Shown: positions 36,671 to 48,934, counted from the stretch's first letter. The stretch: 64,000 nucleotides of DNA from Quercus robur (GCF_932294415.1 NC_065536.1:34716354-34780353); one strand, 5' to 3'. A program made the numbers and translations. The notes: a model not told the origin generated them from the letters alone.

Positions 36671-38577
36671 ATGTCAGGGGAAGGTGAGGTTAGGTCTAGC
36701 GAGCTTGAGACAGGTTTATCTTCGTCTGAGGATCATGGTATCCTTGAGGTCACTTCTCCTTCTACTCCTCATAAAGCTTGGGGTATATGTTGTTCCCTTA
36801 GGGAGAAGGACGAGAAAAGGATTAGGGATAGGTTTCAATTTCCCTCTTCTATTAAAATTAGGATCCCTAATGGTGATGACAGGACTTGTCACTTCTATGC
36901 TGATGAAGTATGCTTTTATGAGGCTGACTTCATCAGTGGGCTTCGTTTTCCCATTTATCCCTTCATCAGGGAGCTTTTCTTTCTTTTTCGACTTGCCCCG
37001 ACCCAGTTAGAGCCAAACTTGTGGAGGATAGTGGTAGGTTGCATGGTGGTGTGGATGTCTGCTTAAGGTTATTGGGAGTTTAAACCGTGGGGTAATAGCT
37101 CAAGGTTAATTCTTGACTCCCCCTCTTCTCTTCGGAATTGGAAAACCAATTTCTTCTTTGTCTCTGGTGAAGGTTGGGAGTTCACTTCGGGTGAGAGCCT
37201 AAACGATGCCCCCAAGCTACTTCGTAGTTGGGGAACTCTTGTGTCTGGTGCGTCTTTTTATTTATTTTTACTTGCAAGTATTTAATTTTTCATATGGGTG
37301 TGATGTTGATGTTGATATCTTTACCTTTTCACAGCTTCTACTCGCCCTTATCTATAGAAGAGGTACCATGCTCGCGTTGAGAAAGTTAGAGAGTACCTTA
37401 GGATGGTTAAAGACTTTGACGAGCTTATCTCTCCCTAGTCTCTTTTCCTCCATTTCCTTGGTCCTAAGCCCTCCTAACACGTTCGGAAGAACATTGACAT
37501 TGTTAAGAAGAGTGAGTTTGTCTTATCATCTTTTTCACAATTGAGTCTGATGTGCTTGTACTTACATCATTCCCTTTTTTTCTTTTTTTTTCTTTTTTTT
37601 TTTAGGGATGGCGACCAAGTTCAATAAAGCCAAGCTGGCCAAGATTCAAGAGAGAAAGGCCAAAGGAGGTTTGACGGGCAGCCTTTTGACGAGGAAATGT
37701 CAACAAGATAATTAGCCACCTAAGGATGATCCTATGGTGACTTCGCTTGTTGCAAAGGTTGTCCCTCAGTGTCCATCTTCGCCTACCTCCTTTGTGGAGA
37801 TAATCATTGACGATGCTCCCAAGCTCAAGTGGAAGGATAAGGTGTCTAAAGGCTCTTTCTGGGACGATGCGGGGGTTGCGGCGTTGAAAGCCCAAGAGGC
37901 AATATCAGTTGATGACTTTACACCTCTGGGGGCAAGGTCGTCTCATAAGCTGATGTCTTCTCATGTACAAAAAGTTATGTAGGTATGAACTACAAGTGAA
38001 AGCTTTTTTCTTCTTTCTTTGTGTTCTGCCATCTCATGCATCTTTCTTCTTTTTGCAGGTGTTGGGTGAATCCTTGTATATTTCGGGGAAATACTTAGAC
38101 TATGAGGAGAAGTACGTGAAGGCCACGTCCAAGGTGGAATCTCTTTCTGCTGAGAATGAATCACTCAGAGGTCAGATTACTACTCTTGTTAACAAAGCTC
38201 AGAAGGACAAAGATCGTTTGATGGTTTTAGAGAAGAGCATTGACATTGAGAAGGCCTTCTTAAAGCTGAAAGACAAGCAAATTTACAAGGCCCTTTCAAA
38301 AGTTAAGAAGGTAGGGATAGAGGCGGTGGAGATGTTCAAGGATTTCGACGAGTACTTAGACAAGTTGTGCGACTACTATGTGGAGGGTTTTGAGCTCTTT
38401 AGAAAGTACTTGGCCAAACGTCATCCAGAATTGGAATTTGCCAACCCTAATATGGAAGCTATTGAAAAGGAGGTGTCATCTGATCGTCGGTTTGCGAAGG
38501 GGGTTGGAGATGGTGGTGAGATGGATACTGTTGATGAGGCTGTATGCGTTGACCTGTCATCTTCTAGTTTGCCTTAG
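36671..38577 (+). CDS. Antisense spliced ORF (aORF) of element A, Transposase_28-like with coiled coil
   Basis: On the strand opposite gag-pol. Exons by GT-AG and homology: 36671-37247, 37335-37511, 37606-37982, 38059-38577. Exon 1 (MSGEGEVRSS...) holds YADEVCFYEADFISGLRFPI and, later, NFFFVSGEGWEF, the pattern of the plant 'putative gypsy-type transposon' family (Transposase_28). Exon 2 has RVEKVREYLRMVKDFDELIS. Exon 4 is open throughout, with a predicted coiled coil (YVKATSKVESLSAENESLRG) and a C-terminal YVEGFELFRKYLAKRHPELE motif. In-frame stops at 37064-37066, several in exon 2 and at the end of exon 3 (TAG at 37980-37982) show decay. Function unknown. Element B carries a counterpart with matching exons, so the gene belongs to the element. 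Confidence 0.72.
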
Positions 38578-38814
38578 AAGGATCCGTTCTTTTTTTTTTT
38601 TTTTTTTGTAAGATAAAAACACTGTTTATCTTTAGGGCTCGTTGTTTGAGCATGTTTGCTTGTTTTTTTTTTTTTTTTTTTTTTTTTTTCAACGATCTTT
38701 TGGATAATTTTCATTTTGGGCTTGCCTGTTTTGAGTTTCTTTCTCCTTGAACATATTTGGTGATCGTGGCCATGTGCCAAACAATTTCCTAACAAAGTTG
38801 TACATATTATTAGG

Positions 38815-39560
38815 TCATGTGTAAATGACAAACTTGTTTTGTATTAACAACTTTATTTTGAATCATGTATGAATGAAGAATTTGTACTAATAACTTTGTT
38901 GGATGACGATGTCATTATACGTAAATAGTTTTATTTAGTCATGTATGAGTGACAATCTTATAATGTTTTAATAGCATTATTCTAAGTCATGTATGAATGA
39001 CAATTTTGTTATGTATAAATAACATTATTCTAAGTCATGTATGAATGACGATTTTGTTATGTATCCATAACATTATTTAAAATCATATGTGAGTGAGGAT
39101 CTTGTTATGTATTAATAACTTTATTTTTAGTCATGTACGAATGAAGATCTTGTTATGTATTAATAACTTTATGTTAAGTCATGTATGAATGGCGATCTTG
39201 TTATGTATTAATAACATGTGTAAATGATGATTTTGTTATGTATTAATAACATTATTCAAAGTCATATGTGAATGATGATCTTGTTATGTATTAATAACTT
39301 TAATTTAAGTCATTATGTATTAATAACATTATTCAAAGTCATTATGTATTAATAACTTTACTTTAAGTCATGTATGAATGATGATTTCGTTATGTATTAA
39401 TAACTTTAATTTAAGTCATGTATGAATGATGATTTCGTTATGTATTAATAACTTTAATTTAAGTCATGTATGAATGACGATTTTGTTATGTATTAATAAC
39501 ATTATTTTAAGTCATGTATGAATGAAGATTTTGTTATGTATTAATAAATTTATTTCATGC
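38815..39560 (+). repeat. ~47-bp minisatellite inside element A
   Basis: About fifteen units read AAGTCATGTATGAATGAYGA followed by TTTTGTTATGTATTAATAAC, with point changes and a few truncated units. The array lies between the end of the antisense gene and the 3' end of pol, in the element's hypervariable 3' region. Tat-lineage elements are known to build such tandem arrays there. Confidence 0.9.
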
Positions 39561-39799
39561 ATGAGTGGTGTATGTTAATATGTATTGATACTTTTCAACA
39601 TCATGTATTAATGAAGATTTGGCCAATAGTTCGTAATGTAAGAATCTGGTACATATAATTCTTGAATAGTACGTCTATGTATATTTTATTGATAGAGAGA
39701 CAAAACATTCCTTCGTCTATGTAAAACAGATAACAATAAAAGGAAGAAAAATAAAAGTAAGTACTATAAACATTTTGGAATACTTGGGGACAGTTCTTA

Positions 39800-42700
39800 C
39801 TAGTAGTATCCCTTTAAGCGTTCTATGTTCCATGGACAAGGTAGTTCCTGGCCGTCCAAGGTCTTCAGGTAGTGTGATCCTTCTTTGGAGTGGCAAATGA
39901 CTTGTTAGGGTCATTCCCATGTTGGACCTAGCTTCCCTTGGGACGAGTCCTTTGTTGCCTGTGAGACCTTCTTAAGGACGAGATCACCTATGTTGAATCT
40001 TCTCACCTTCACCTTCTTGTTGTAATATCTGGCCATTGCTCCCATGTATTTTTCCATCCGTTTCGAAGTTTCATCTCTCACCTCGTCGATCAAATCCAAA
40101 TTATTGTTGAGTTCTTGGTGGTTCCTTTGCTATGCTTTGACCCGGATGTTCGTCAATCCTATCTCCACTAGTATGACAACTTCAGTTCCAAATGTCAGTC
40201 TAAATGGTGTTTCTCCTGTTGGCACTCTTGTGGTCGTCCTGTATGCCTATTGAATGTTAGGCATCTCTTCTAGCCATGCCCCCTCAAGCCGAGTTTTGAT
40301 AATTTTGAGTAGACTTTTGTTTGTCACTTTTGTTTGACCATTAGCATGAGGGTGTCTTGGAGAAGAGTAGTGGTTTTTGATGCCTAAATCTTGGAAAAAT
40401 TTTCAAAACTTGGGGTTGTCGAATTGCTTCCCATTGTCTGATATGATTACGTTGGAATGCTGAACCTACAAACTACGTTCTTCCATACAAAGCTGGTAAT
40501 CTTGGCTTCTGTGATCGTCGCTATTGGCTCGGCTTCGACCCACTTCATGAAGTAGTCGATTGCGACAATGAGGAACTTGTACTGCTTCCTTCCTATAGGA
40601 AGAGGCCCCATTATGTTGATCCCCCATTGGGTAAAAGGCCACAAAACAGTTATCGGCGTCATTGGCTCACTTGGTCTCATTTGGATGTTCGTGAAGCGTT
40701 GGCACTGGTTACATGCTTTGATGAGGTCATATGCATCCTTCTGTAGCGTTGACCAGTAATATCTTGCTCTAAGTATTTTTCCCGCCAAAGATCTCGCTCC
40801 TGCGTGGTTGCCACAGACCCTTTCGTGTATCTCTCAAAGTATGTAGTTGGCTTCTTCCTTGTTAACACAACGGAGATAAGGGAGAGAGTATCCTCGCCTG
40901 TAAAGGGCGTCATCAATAAGAACGAAATGAGCAGCTTTGATCTGTACCTTTCGTGCTTCCTTCCTGTCTTCTGGGAGTTGACCTTCTTTCAAGTAATGAA
41001 TGATGAGACTCATCCATTCATTCTATTCTTGTATTTTCATCACCTGCTCTCCCTCTGTGCTAGGCTACCCCCTTGTTTCCAAGCACAACTTTGGAGATAT
41101 GTCGTGTTTGTTTGACGAGGCTAGACGTGCTAAGAAATCAGCTTCAATATTCTTTGCACGAGGGATTTGCTAGAACTCGACATTGTCAAAGTGTTGTAGG
41201 AGTTCTTTGAAGATCTTCAGATACTTTTGCATTCTTTCCTCCTTCGCTTCGTAATCTCCTTTTATCTGGCCAACTACAAGCTGAGAATCGGCTTGGATGA
41301 TGAGGGTTTTGGCTTCAAGGACTCTTGCAAGACTCAATCCTATTAGAAGTGCTTCATACTCGGCTTCATTGTTGGTTGTTGGAAACTGCAATTTGACCAC
41401 GTACTTCAAAATTTCTCCTTCAGGTGATATGAGGACCACACTTGCTCTTCCGACCTTCTTGGTGACGGACCCATCTGTTTGGACTGTCCATGTCTCCTTT
41501 TAGGGCTCTTTTTCTTCTTAAGGATAAGAGAATTTCGCAATAAAATTAGCAAGGACCTGGGCTTTGATTGCTACCCGAGGTTGATATTCTATGTCGAACT
41601 AGCCAAGCTCTATAGCCCATTGGACGAGGCACCCTACTGCGTCTATCTTGTTCATCATCTTTCTTATCGATTGGTCTGTCATGACAACGATGGGATGTAC
41701 CTGAAAGTGGTGGTGCAGTTTTCTAGATGCAACTACTAGGGAGAAAGTGATCTTTTCTAACCTTAGGTAATTTGCTTCAGCTCCCTGAAATGCTTGGCTA
41801 GTGTAGTATACCGGCCTCTGCACATTTTCCTCTTCTCTGATCAGTGCCGAGCTTACTACTGTGTTGGATACTGCCAAATAGAGTTGCAACTTTTCTCTTG
41901 TTACTGAAGGGCTTGACAATGGTAGTTGCGTTAGGTACTTGTTTAACTTCGTTAAGGCTTCCTCACATTTGTTTGTCCCTTGAAAGGTCTTCTTTAAGAC
42001 CTTGAACAAGGGTAGGCACTTGTCTGTCGCTCGAGAGACGAATTTGTTTAACACCGCAACTTTTCCTGTTAAGCTCTGTACTTCCTTGACTGTTTTAGGG
42101 AACTTTACCTCCAATATTGCTTTTATCTTATCTAGATTAGCCTCTATGCCCTGTTAAGATACTATGAATCCCAAGAATTTCCCTGATGAGATAGCAAAGA
42201 CACTTTAAAGGGTTTGTTTCATTTTGTACTCACGTAGTGTGTTGAAGGTTTCCTTCAGGTCATCCAAGTGGTCTGCTTTGTCATTGCTCTTTACCAACAT
42301 ATCATCTATGTACATTTCCACATTTCTTCCTATCTGATGAGAGAACATGCAGTTCACCAACCTCTAGTACGTGGCCCCTACGTTCTTCAATCTGAAAGGC
42401 ATCACCTTGTAGCAGCATAATCCTTGGCTAGTGATGAATGAGGTCTTTTCTTGATCTTCCTCGTCCATCATGATCTAATTGTAGCTGGAGAAGGCGTCCA
42501 TTAAGCTTTATAGCTTATGCCCAACAGTTGAATCCACTAGTTGGTCGATCCTGGGTAAGGGGAAGCTGTCCTACAGGCATGCCTTATTGAGATTTGTGAA
42601 GTCGACACACATTCTCCATTTGCCGTTGTTCTTATTTACCATCACTACATTGGTTAGCCACTTAGGGTAGAACACTTCCTTTATGAAACCTGCCTCCAGG

Positions 42701-44830
42701 AGTTTCTCAACCTCCTTTGCTATTGCCTTATTGCGTTCAGGCACAAATATTCTTCGTCTCTGCTACACTGGTCTACACTCTAGATTAACATTGAAACGAT
42801 GTTGGATAACTCCTTTGTCGATTCCTAGTATACCCTCGTGCTTTCAAGTGAAAACATCCTGGTTCTCTCTCAAGAAGTTTGTTATCTTCATCTTTTCTAA
42901 GCTGAAAGTGTTGATCCTATCTTCAAGACTTTGGACAGATCTCCAAGGACGACTTCAACCTCTTGTGGAACTTCTATTGGCTCAGGGACTGGTTCAGGTT
43001 CGTCTATCATCCATGTTTGGTTTTCCCCTGATGTTAGGGCAGCTTGATAGTATTCTCTTGCAAGGGCTTGATCTCCCTTGATTTCCCCTATGCCATGGGC
43101 TGTAGGGAATTTAACCTTTAGATAATAGGTTGACGTTGCCGCTTTCAACTCGTTGAGCGTTGGTCGTCCAAGGATGACATTGTATGTCGATGGGCAATCC
43201 ACCACTAGGAAATCAATCTTATGGTTAGCTTAACAATGCCTTTGGGAATAACCCTGTCCCCGGTGGAACTTACCAATGGGGAAGTGAACGATCATAACCT
43301 TTCCTTGTTCAGCTTCATTTGTTGGAAGGTTGGCAGATAGATGGTGTTTGCTGAGCTTCCATTGTCTATCAATACCTGATGCATGTTGAACTCTTCCATC
43401 TTGAGCATTATAACTAGCGGATCGTCATGGGGCTGTCTAACACCACGAGCGTCCTTCTCGGAAAAGACAATGTTTGGTTCACTGTATCTAGACATTTTTC
43501 AAGGTGGGAACCGTAAGTGTACGCTGTTCACTTCTCGGGCATGCGCCTTTTTCAGTGATTTGGAGGATCCTCCTACTACCAATCTTCCTGAGATTATCCT
43601 TATTTCTCCTATGGGGGTTTTATTGCCCCCTATCTCTGGCTCCTTTTCCTTCTCGTCCCTCTGTTGTCTTCTGTACGACTCCATTCTTCGTACAAACTTC
43701 TGCAATTTTCCTTGACGAATTAAAGTTTCTACTTGGTCCTTCAGATGTTTGCATTTGTCAATGTGATGCCCGTGGTCTTGGTGGAATTTTCCATACTTGC
43801 TTTTGTCTCTTACTTTTGTTGGAGTGTGAATAGGTTTAGGTCATTGTGACTGGTTCCTTCGTCTCTTTTTCTTTTAGTCGTCACTCCTTTGGCCATTACT
43901 GCATCCTCTACATTCATATATTTCTGGGCCTTGTGAAGTAATTCTGCCACTGTTTTTGGCGGACACTTGGGGATTAAGAAGAAGAAATCTCTTAGTAGCA
44001 ATTCTACTTGGAAGGTCGTTAGGACTACTGGGTCTTCCACTTCGTCCACCTGCAGCAACTCTTTGTTGAAGCGCGTCACGTATTGTCTCAATGATTCTTC
44101 CTTTGCCTGGCGTATGTTGAGAAGATGCCCAGTTGGCTTCTTGTGTCGTTGTCTGCCAATGAAATGACGAACAAAACCTTTGCTAAGTTGATCGAAGTTG
44201 GCAATGGTGCCAGAAGGCAGTTTGCCAAACTACACCCTGGCCGTGCCCTTCAGCGTTGTTGGGAAGACCCTGCACATTACTTTGTCTGGGGTCATCTGTA
44301 AGAGCATCAAAGTCTTGAACGACTCAATGTGATCCAAGGGATCACTTAAGCCGTCAAAGGATTCCGATTGGGGAAGATGAAACTTCGTTAGGAGTGGACA
44401 GTTCAACACTTATGTTGTGAATGGCAAATCCGTCCTTTAGATCATTCCATCCAAGTTCTCCACGGCTCTGTCTTTTACCACATTCTTGAGTTCGTCCATC
44501 TCCCTCATCATGTTACGAAGCTCGTTCTCCATTCTGGATGAGTTTTTTTTTCTGGCGTTCTCGTCCTTCTGTTTGCCTGGCTATCCGATCCTTCCTCATT
44601 ATGGTTTCCTTCAATCCTCTGACGCTCTTCTTCATTCTAGTTCTCTAGGATCCGCTGTCGTTCCTCATTCTAGGATTCAACGACTCTCCTCAATTCTTCA
44701 TTCTGACGAGTCACTTCTTCCAAGGTGGCTGTCAAAGCTTGGATTTGCTGTGCAACTTGTTCATAATCTATCTCATGATACGAGGTTCTCTTTTGTCACT
44801 TAGGGAAGATGGCTTTGAATGATCAATATT
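39800..44830 (-). pseudogene. gag-pol of element A, broken
   Basis: In element order: gag (VTRFNKELLQVDEVEDPVVL at 44091-43810, preceded by gag N-terminal scraps), aspartic protease with [13 protein letters not shown] near 43340, reverse transcriptase with YIDD at 42301-42312, first RNase H at about 41950-41600 (YLAVSNTVVSSALIREE), second RNase H at about 41500-41150 (TTNNEAEYEALLIGLSLARV, QADSQLVVGQIKGDYEAKEE), integrase zinc finger and core about 40900-40300 (DLIKACNQCQRF, WGINIMGPLP), and the integrase C-terminus RRFNIGDLVLKKV, ending at 39800. Numerous stops and frameshifts fall between domains, so no functional polyprotein is possible. The second, archaeal-like RNase H before integrase is diagnostic of the Tat lineage. 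Confidence 0.87.
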
Positions 44831-44848
44831 CCCCACAGACGGCGCCAA
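44831..44848 (-). other. Primer-binding site of element A
   Basis: Three bases inside the 5' LTR, the minus strand reads TGGCGCCGTCTGTGGGG, a primer-binding site type common in plant gypsy elements. It fixes the direction of the element. Confidence 0.85.
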
Positions 44849-44850
44849 AC

Positions 44851-45317
44851 TGATGATGCAAAAAATCACCAAGTTGAGGACCTCATCTCATTGGATGGAT
44901 GATCCTGTGATGGGTCGTGTCTTCGGTCCAAGCCTGTAAGAAAGCTTGAGAAAGAAGTGTGATACAATGATGTGGTGTTTGCCAAAAACACTCTGATGCA
45001 TAAGTCAGAAAGGAAGAGAAATGGTTCAAAGAGCAAAAATGACTTGGAATGGTTTTTGGGTCAGTATTTGTGTGTACCTTTGGATTATGTTGTCCCCTTC
45101 TTTTATAGTTGTCTTCCCATCTTTATGAATAATGAATTCTAGCATTTATGGGCAATGACTATTTTGTCATGAATGGGAGCTCTTGAAGTACATAGCTATC
45201 TTGTTACCGTTGCTCTGTCCATTACTTTTTATCATCGATGCACGCAATAAATGCGTAACGCTTGCCCAGATCATCATAGACATGGAGTAACGATCCCGTG
45301 TTATTTTCGGCTCATCA
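44851..45317 (-). repeat. 5' LTR of element A
   Basis: Starts TGATGATGCA and ends GGCTCATCA in window orientation, 467 bp. On the minus strand it carries TATAAAA at 45101-45107, the likely promoter. The last 74 bp also occur at 22811-22884. Confidence 0.9.
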
Positions 45318-45978
45318 AGGTGTATCCTGGGGTATTTAATTTATAAGGAATGTGCTGAGGGTAATTGGACACCTATGAAGGCATCTCGTCTAAATGTTGG
45401 TGTATCTTATCTATTCTTTGCGAATGATTTAATCCTTTTTTCAAGGCGAATGAAGAGAGCAATGAAGCCAGCAAAAAGGTGATGGATATATTCTATCAAG
45501 AGTCTGGGTAGAAAGTAAGTTCTAATAAATCTCATGTCTACCTTTCCCCTAATGTAAAGGCTGAGATGAAAATTAAGGTGTTTGAGGAGCTAGGTATTCA
45601 GGTCACTTCAACCATTGGAAAGTATCTTGGGTTTCCTCTTAAACATAAAGTGGAAACCAGGAATCAATTTAATTTTATTAATGAGAAATTTACCTGTAAA
45701 ACTCTCTAGATGGAAGTCCAAATTCCTCTCCTTTGCGAGTAGGACCACTCTATGCAATCTGTGTTGTCAGTTATCCCCAACATATTATGTAAGGTGCAAC
45801 TTTTCCAGTGAACCTTTGTGATGAGTTAGATAAAATAAGCATGATTTATTATAGGGTTCCTAAGAAGAGAAGAGGAAAATGCATCTTGTTGGATGGAATA
45901 AAATTGTGAAACCCAAAGATGAGGGAGGCTTGGGTATCCAAGTAGGGAGAGCAAAAAACATTTACCTATTATAAAAAC

Positions 45979-46577
45979 CTATGAAGCACGGGTGTGTTTC
46001 CAGATTTGGGTACGGGTGCGGGTGCGGGTGCGTGTGCGGGACTTGGCAATTTTTGAAAAAGTATGGTGCAGGTGTGGTGATTAAAAAATTATTAAAAATA
46101 TTTTTATTTATATTTTCTATATATTTTTACTATTAAAATATTCTTAAAAAACACATTACTATGGCCTTGGTTCACAAAACAAAGAAAGAAGAAGGCAAGA
46201 AACACAAAACAAAAAAGAAAACACAAAAGAAGTAACGAATATTCAGAATAAAATTGAGGAAGGATAGATTTAGGATGTTTAGGCCTCATTCAAAGCCGAT
46301 TTCGACTGTTCCAACATGATTCAAGGTTGATTTTAGCCGCCAGCCGATATGATCTGATTCGGCTGATACGACTCAATTCTGGCAAAATCAGCCCAATTCG
46401 GCGCAAATTGAAGCTGATTCATCGCGAATCGGAGCCGAGTTGGCGCAAATCTTATATAAAAAAAAAACACTCAGACGTAGCACCAACGCACAAGCAACAG
46501 TGTTAGTTGTCGCACCCCGCATCGAGCCATGTCGGACTCCAGTGCAGCACCCTCCTAGCCGCGTCGGTGCTTCCTAG
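45979..46577. mobile_element. hAT-type MITE (CTATGAAGC termini), copy 1
   Basis: Ends are CTATGAAGCACGGGTG and, as reverse complement, CTAGGAAGCACCGACG. The flanking octamers ATAAAAAC (45971-45978) and ATAGAAAC (46578-46585) are an 8-bp target-site duplication with one change. GGGTGCGGGTGCG sub-terminal repeats occur at the left. LINE coding sequence resumes after removal of the element. No transposase. Confidence 0.88.
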
Positions 46578-47320
46578 ATAGAAACTGAATTGGAGAATTC
46601 ATCAGGAGAAATTATGAGCAAAGGTTATTACAAAAAAGTAGTGTTCTCAGTCTAGGATGAATTCTAAAGATCCAGATAACTTTCCCTGCTCTCCTACCTG
46701 GTCTTCCTTTAGGCTTGGATTCCCCACCTTCACTAAGGGTGCTTGCTGGGGAGTGGAAATGGTTCTAATTTGAATGTCTGGTCAGATAAATGGGCAAAAG
46801 GAAATTCCTTAAGGGAGCTCAGTGAAGGACCTCTAACCCTAGAAGAAGCCTCTCAATTTGTTATTGATATTTTCTTTAAGAATGGTAGGGGATGGGAAGC
46901 TCTTTCATTTGAGCTACTTGAGGACATCAAAGGAAATATTAAAGCTATCCCAATCCAATTATACGGGAACATGAAGGACTCTCATTTGTAAACACTTTAG
47001 AGATTGAAATTTTAACACTACTTGGGCCAATCTTGTGGCTGTAAATGAGTCTGTTGCCACATCTCTTCTTCAAGGACAGTGGATATGGAAGTTAGATACT
47101 CTCCCTAAGATATCCAGTTTCCTTTGTTTATGTCATCATAATAGTGTTAGAGTAAAAGAAATTATAGCCCGCTAGGGGAATTGATTGCCTGGCTACTTGC
47201 CCCTTTATGTAACAGTCACAATGGGTCTATCATTTATAGGTTATGGGATTGTAGTTTTGCATTAGAGTTCTAGAACAAGATTTACATTCCTGGTTCCCTT
47301 AATCATTTGGATTTGTTTTA

Positions 47321-47690
47321 TTAACTTGGCTGAAGGCCAACTGTATGTCCAGCCACTTTGTACATCCCAACAGTACCCCTTGGAACATGTTGTTCACCTT
47401 CACAGTTTGGTCCTTATGGACACACAAAAACATGGTTGTTTTTCAGAATACTACTTTGAATCCTAACCTTCACGTTTTATGTGCCAATAAAGCTCAATCA
47501 TTTGAATGGGATTTATTAACTTGGTTGAAGGCCAACTGTATGTCTAGCCACTTTGTGCATCCAAGCACTACCCCTTGGAATATGTTGTTCACCTTTGCGG
47601 TTTGGTCCTTGTGGATGCACATAAACATGGTCGTTTCTTAGAACACTACCTTGAATCCTAACATTTGTGTTTTATGTGCCAATAAAGCTC
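47321..47690 (+). repeat. In-frame 195-bp tandem duplication within the LINE
   Basis: Two copies of a 195-bp unit (starting at 47321 and 47516) encode the same 65-codon stretch twice (MSSHFVHPNSTPWNMLFTFT and MSSHFVHPSTTPWNMLFTFA). The period is a multiple of three, so the frame is kept. The copies have diverged by about a dozen substitutions. The segment is the linker before the LINE RNase H. Confidence 0.88.
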
Positions 47691-47708
47691 TTGGGTACTT
47701 CTTCTATG

Positions 47709-48259
47709 CTATGAAGCATGGGTGCGTTTTCGGATTTGGGTGCGGGTGCGGCGATTAAAAAATTATTAAAAATATTTTTATTTATATTTTCTATATATTT
47801 TTACTATTAAAATATTCTTAAAAAACACATTATATGTCCTTGGTTCACAAAACAAAGAAAGAAGAAGGCAAGAAACACAAACAAAACACAAAACAAAAAA
47901 GAAAACACAAAAGAAGTAACAAATATTCAAAATAAAATTGAGGAAGTACAGATTTAGGATGTTTGGGCCTCATTCAAAGCCGATTTCAGTTGTTCAGGTA
48001 GGATTCAAGGCTAATTTCGACCTGTTTTGGCCATTTTGGTCAGTTTCGGCTGCCGACCGATACAATCCGATTCTAGCTGAATCAGCCTGATTTTGGCCGA
48101 ATCGGCCCAATTTGGTGCAAATCAGAGCCAAGTCGACGCAAATCCATATAAAAAAATTTAAAAAAAAAAAACCTCAAATGCAGCACCGACGAGCGGGCAG
48201 CGATGTCGCTGCATCAAACGCGGTTGTGACGCCCATTTTGCCGCATCCACGCATCATAG
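47709..48259. mobile_element. hAT-type MITE (CTATGAAGC termini), copy 2
   Basis: Ends are CTATGAAGCATGGGTGCG and, complemented, CTATGATGCGTGGATGCG. A perfect 8-bp target-site duplication CTTCTATG lies at 47701-47708 and 48260-48267. The interior matches copy 1 closely (AACAAAGAAAGAAGAAGGCA, CCTCATTCAAAGCCGATTTC). Both copies sit in one LINE, about 1.1 kb apart. Confidence 0.92.
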
Positions 48260-48934
48260 CTTCTATGTAAGGAAAGTCCTGTATGCTAAAGGAGAAAGTT
48301 TCAATCCCAGTTTTCTGGAATAAGCCTACTACTAGATGGAGTAAGTTGAATACTGATGGTGCTTCTTTGGATAATCCAGGGAAAGAAGGTGGTGGGGGTT
48401 TAGTGAGGGACTCCTTTGGTAATTGGATTAAGGAGTTTTCTAGTTTTGGGTCCTTCATGACGGTCTGATGCTTCCTCTTCAACTGGGTTTTAGCTGTCTA
48501 GAAGTATAACTTGATGCAAAAATTGTTGTTGACCTAATCAATTATGCATCAGATACTAATCTGGTTCTCTCTTGAATGATTGCATGTCCTTGCTCACCAG
48601 GCTTCAACAAGTCAGAGTGAGCCATGCCTATCGGGAAGCGGATAAATTTGTTGATATTCTCGCCAAGAGGGGTTGTTGGATTTTTATTTTATTTTTCTTA
48701 ATTCCCTCCCACCCCCCCAATTGTTGAACTCTCTAGCACTTTAAGTTCAGATGCTTCGGTCTGTACTATTATCGACTTTTTGCTGCTATTTTGCCTAGAT
48801 TGGCTTAGTTGGTTTCTTAATGAATTCTCCTTTTAACCCACAAAAAAAAAAAAAAAAAAAGGATATATCTAACGGCTATTCTAATATGGTTATATGTTAT
48901 AAAATATCAATTAAAAAAAATTAAACATTTAAGA

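Larger units (their letters stand above)
35668..45317 (-). mobile_element. Tat-lineage Ty3/gypsy LTR retrotransposon A (complete outline, degenerate)
   Basis: The element runs on the minus strand: 5' LTR 44851-45317, primer-binding site, gag-pol (about 44800 to 39800), a repeat-rich spacer, an antisense spliced gene (36671-38577 on the plus strand) and 3' LTR 35668-36133. The LTRs have TGATGA/TCATCA ends. Flanking bases GGGTG (35663-35667) and AGGTG (45318-45322, shifted by one base in the raw alignment) are a decayed 5-bp target-site duplication. By eye the two LTRs differ at about 45 of 466 positions, so the insertion is old. It sits inside a LINE RT gene. Two RNase H domains place it in the Tat lineage. 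Confidence 0.9.
45318..48859 (+). mobile_element. L1-like LINE, 3' segment (RT, RNase H, poly-A)
   Basis: This continues the LINE interrupted at 35667, but after TATCCTGG (45323-45330) a large part of the RT is deleted and the sequence jumps to GYLIYKECAEGNWTPMKAS. Next is VSYLFFANDLILFSR, where the usual FADD motif reads FAND, so a catalytic Asp is lost. Downstream are KYLGFPLKHK, then RT thumb and connector motifs, and an RNase H domain (KLNTDGASLDNPGKEGGGG at 48337-48400). The element ends in a genomic poly-A at about 48841-48859. Two hAT MITEs (45979-46577, 47709-48259) and a 195-bp tandem duplication lie within it. Stops are frequent. Confidence 0.85.

Noticed and set aside
38815-39560. 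Possible CRISPR-like array
   Set aside because: Units are contiguous with no unique spacers, the genome is a plant, and the array lies inside a retrotransposon. It is a minisatellite.
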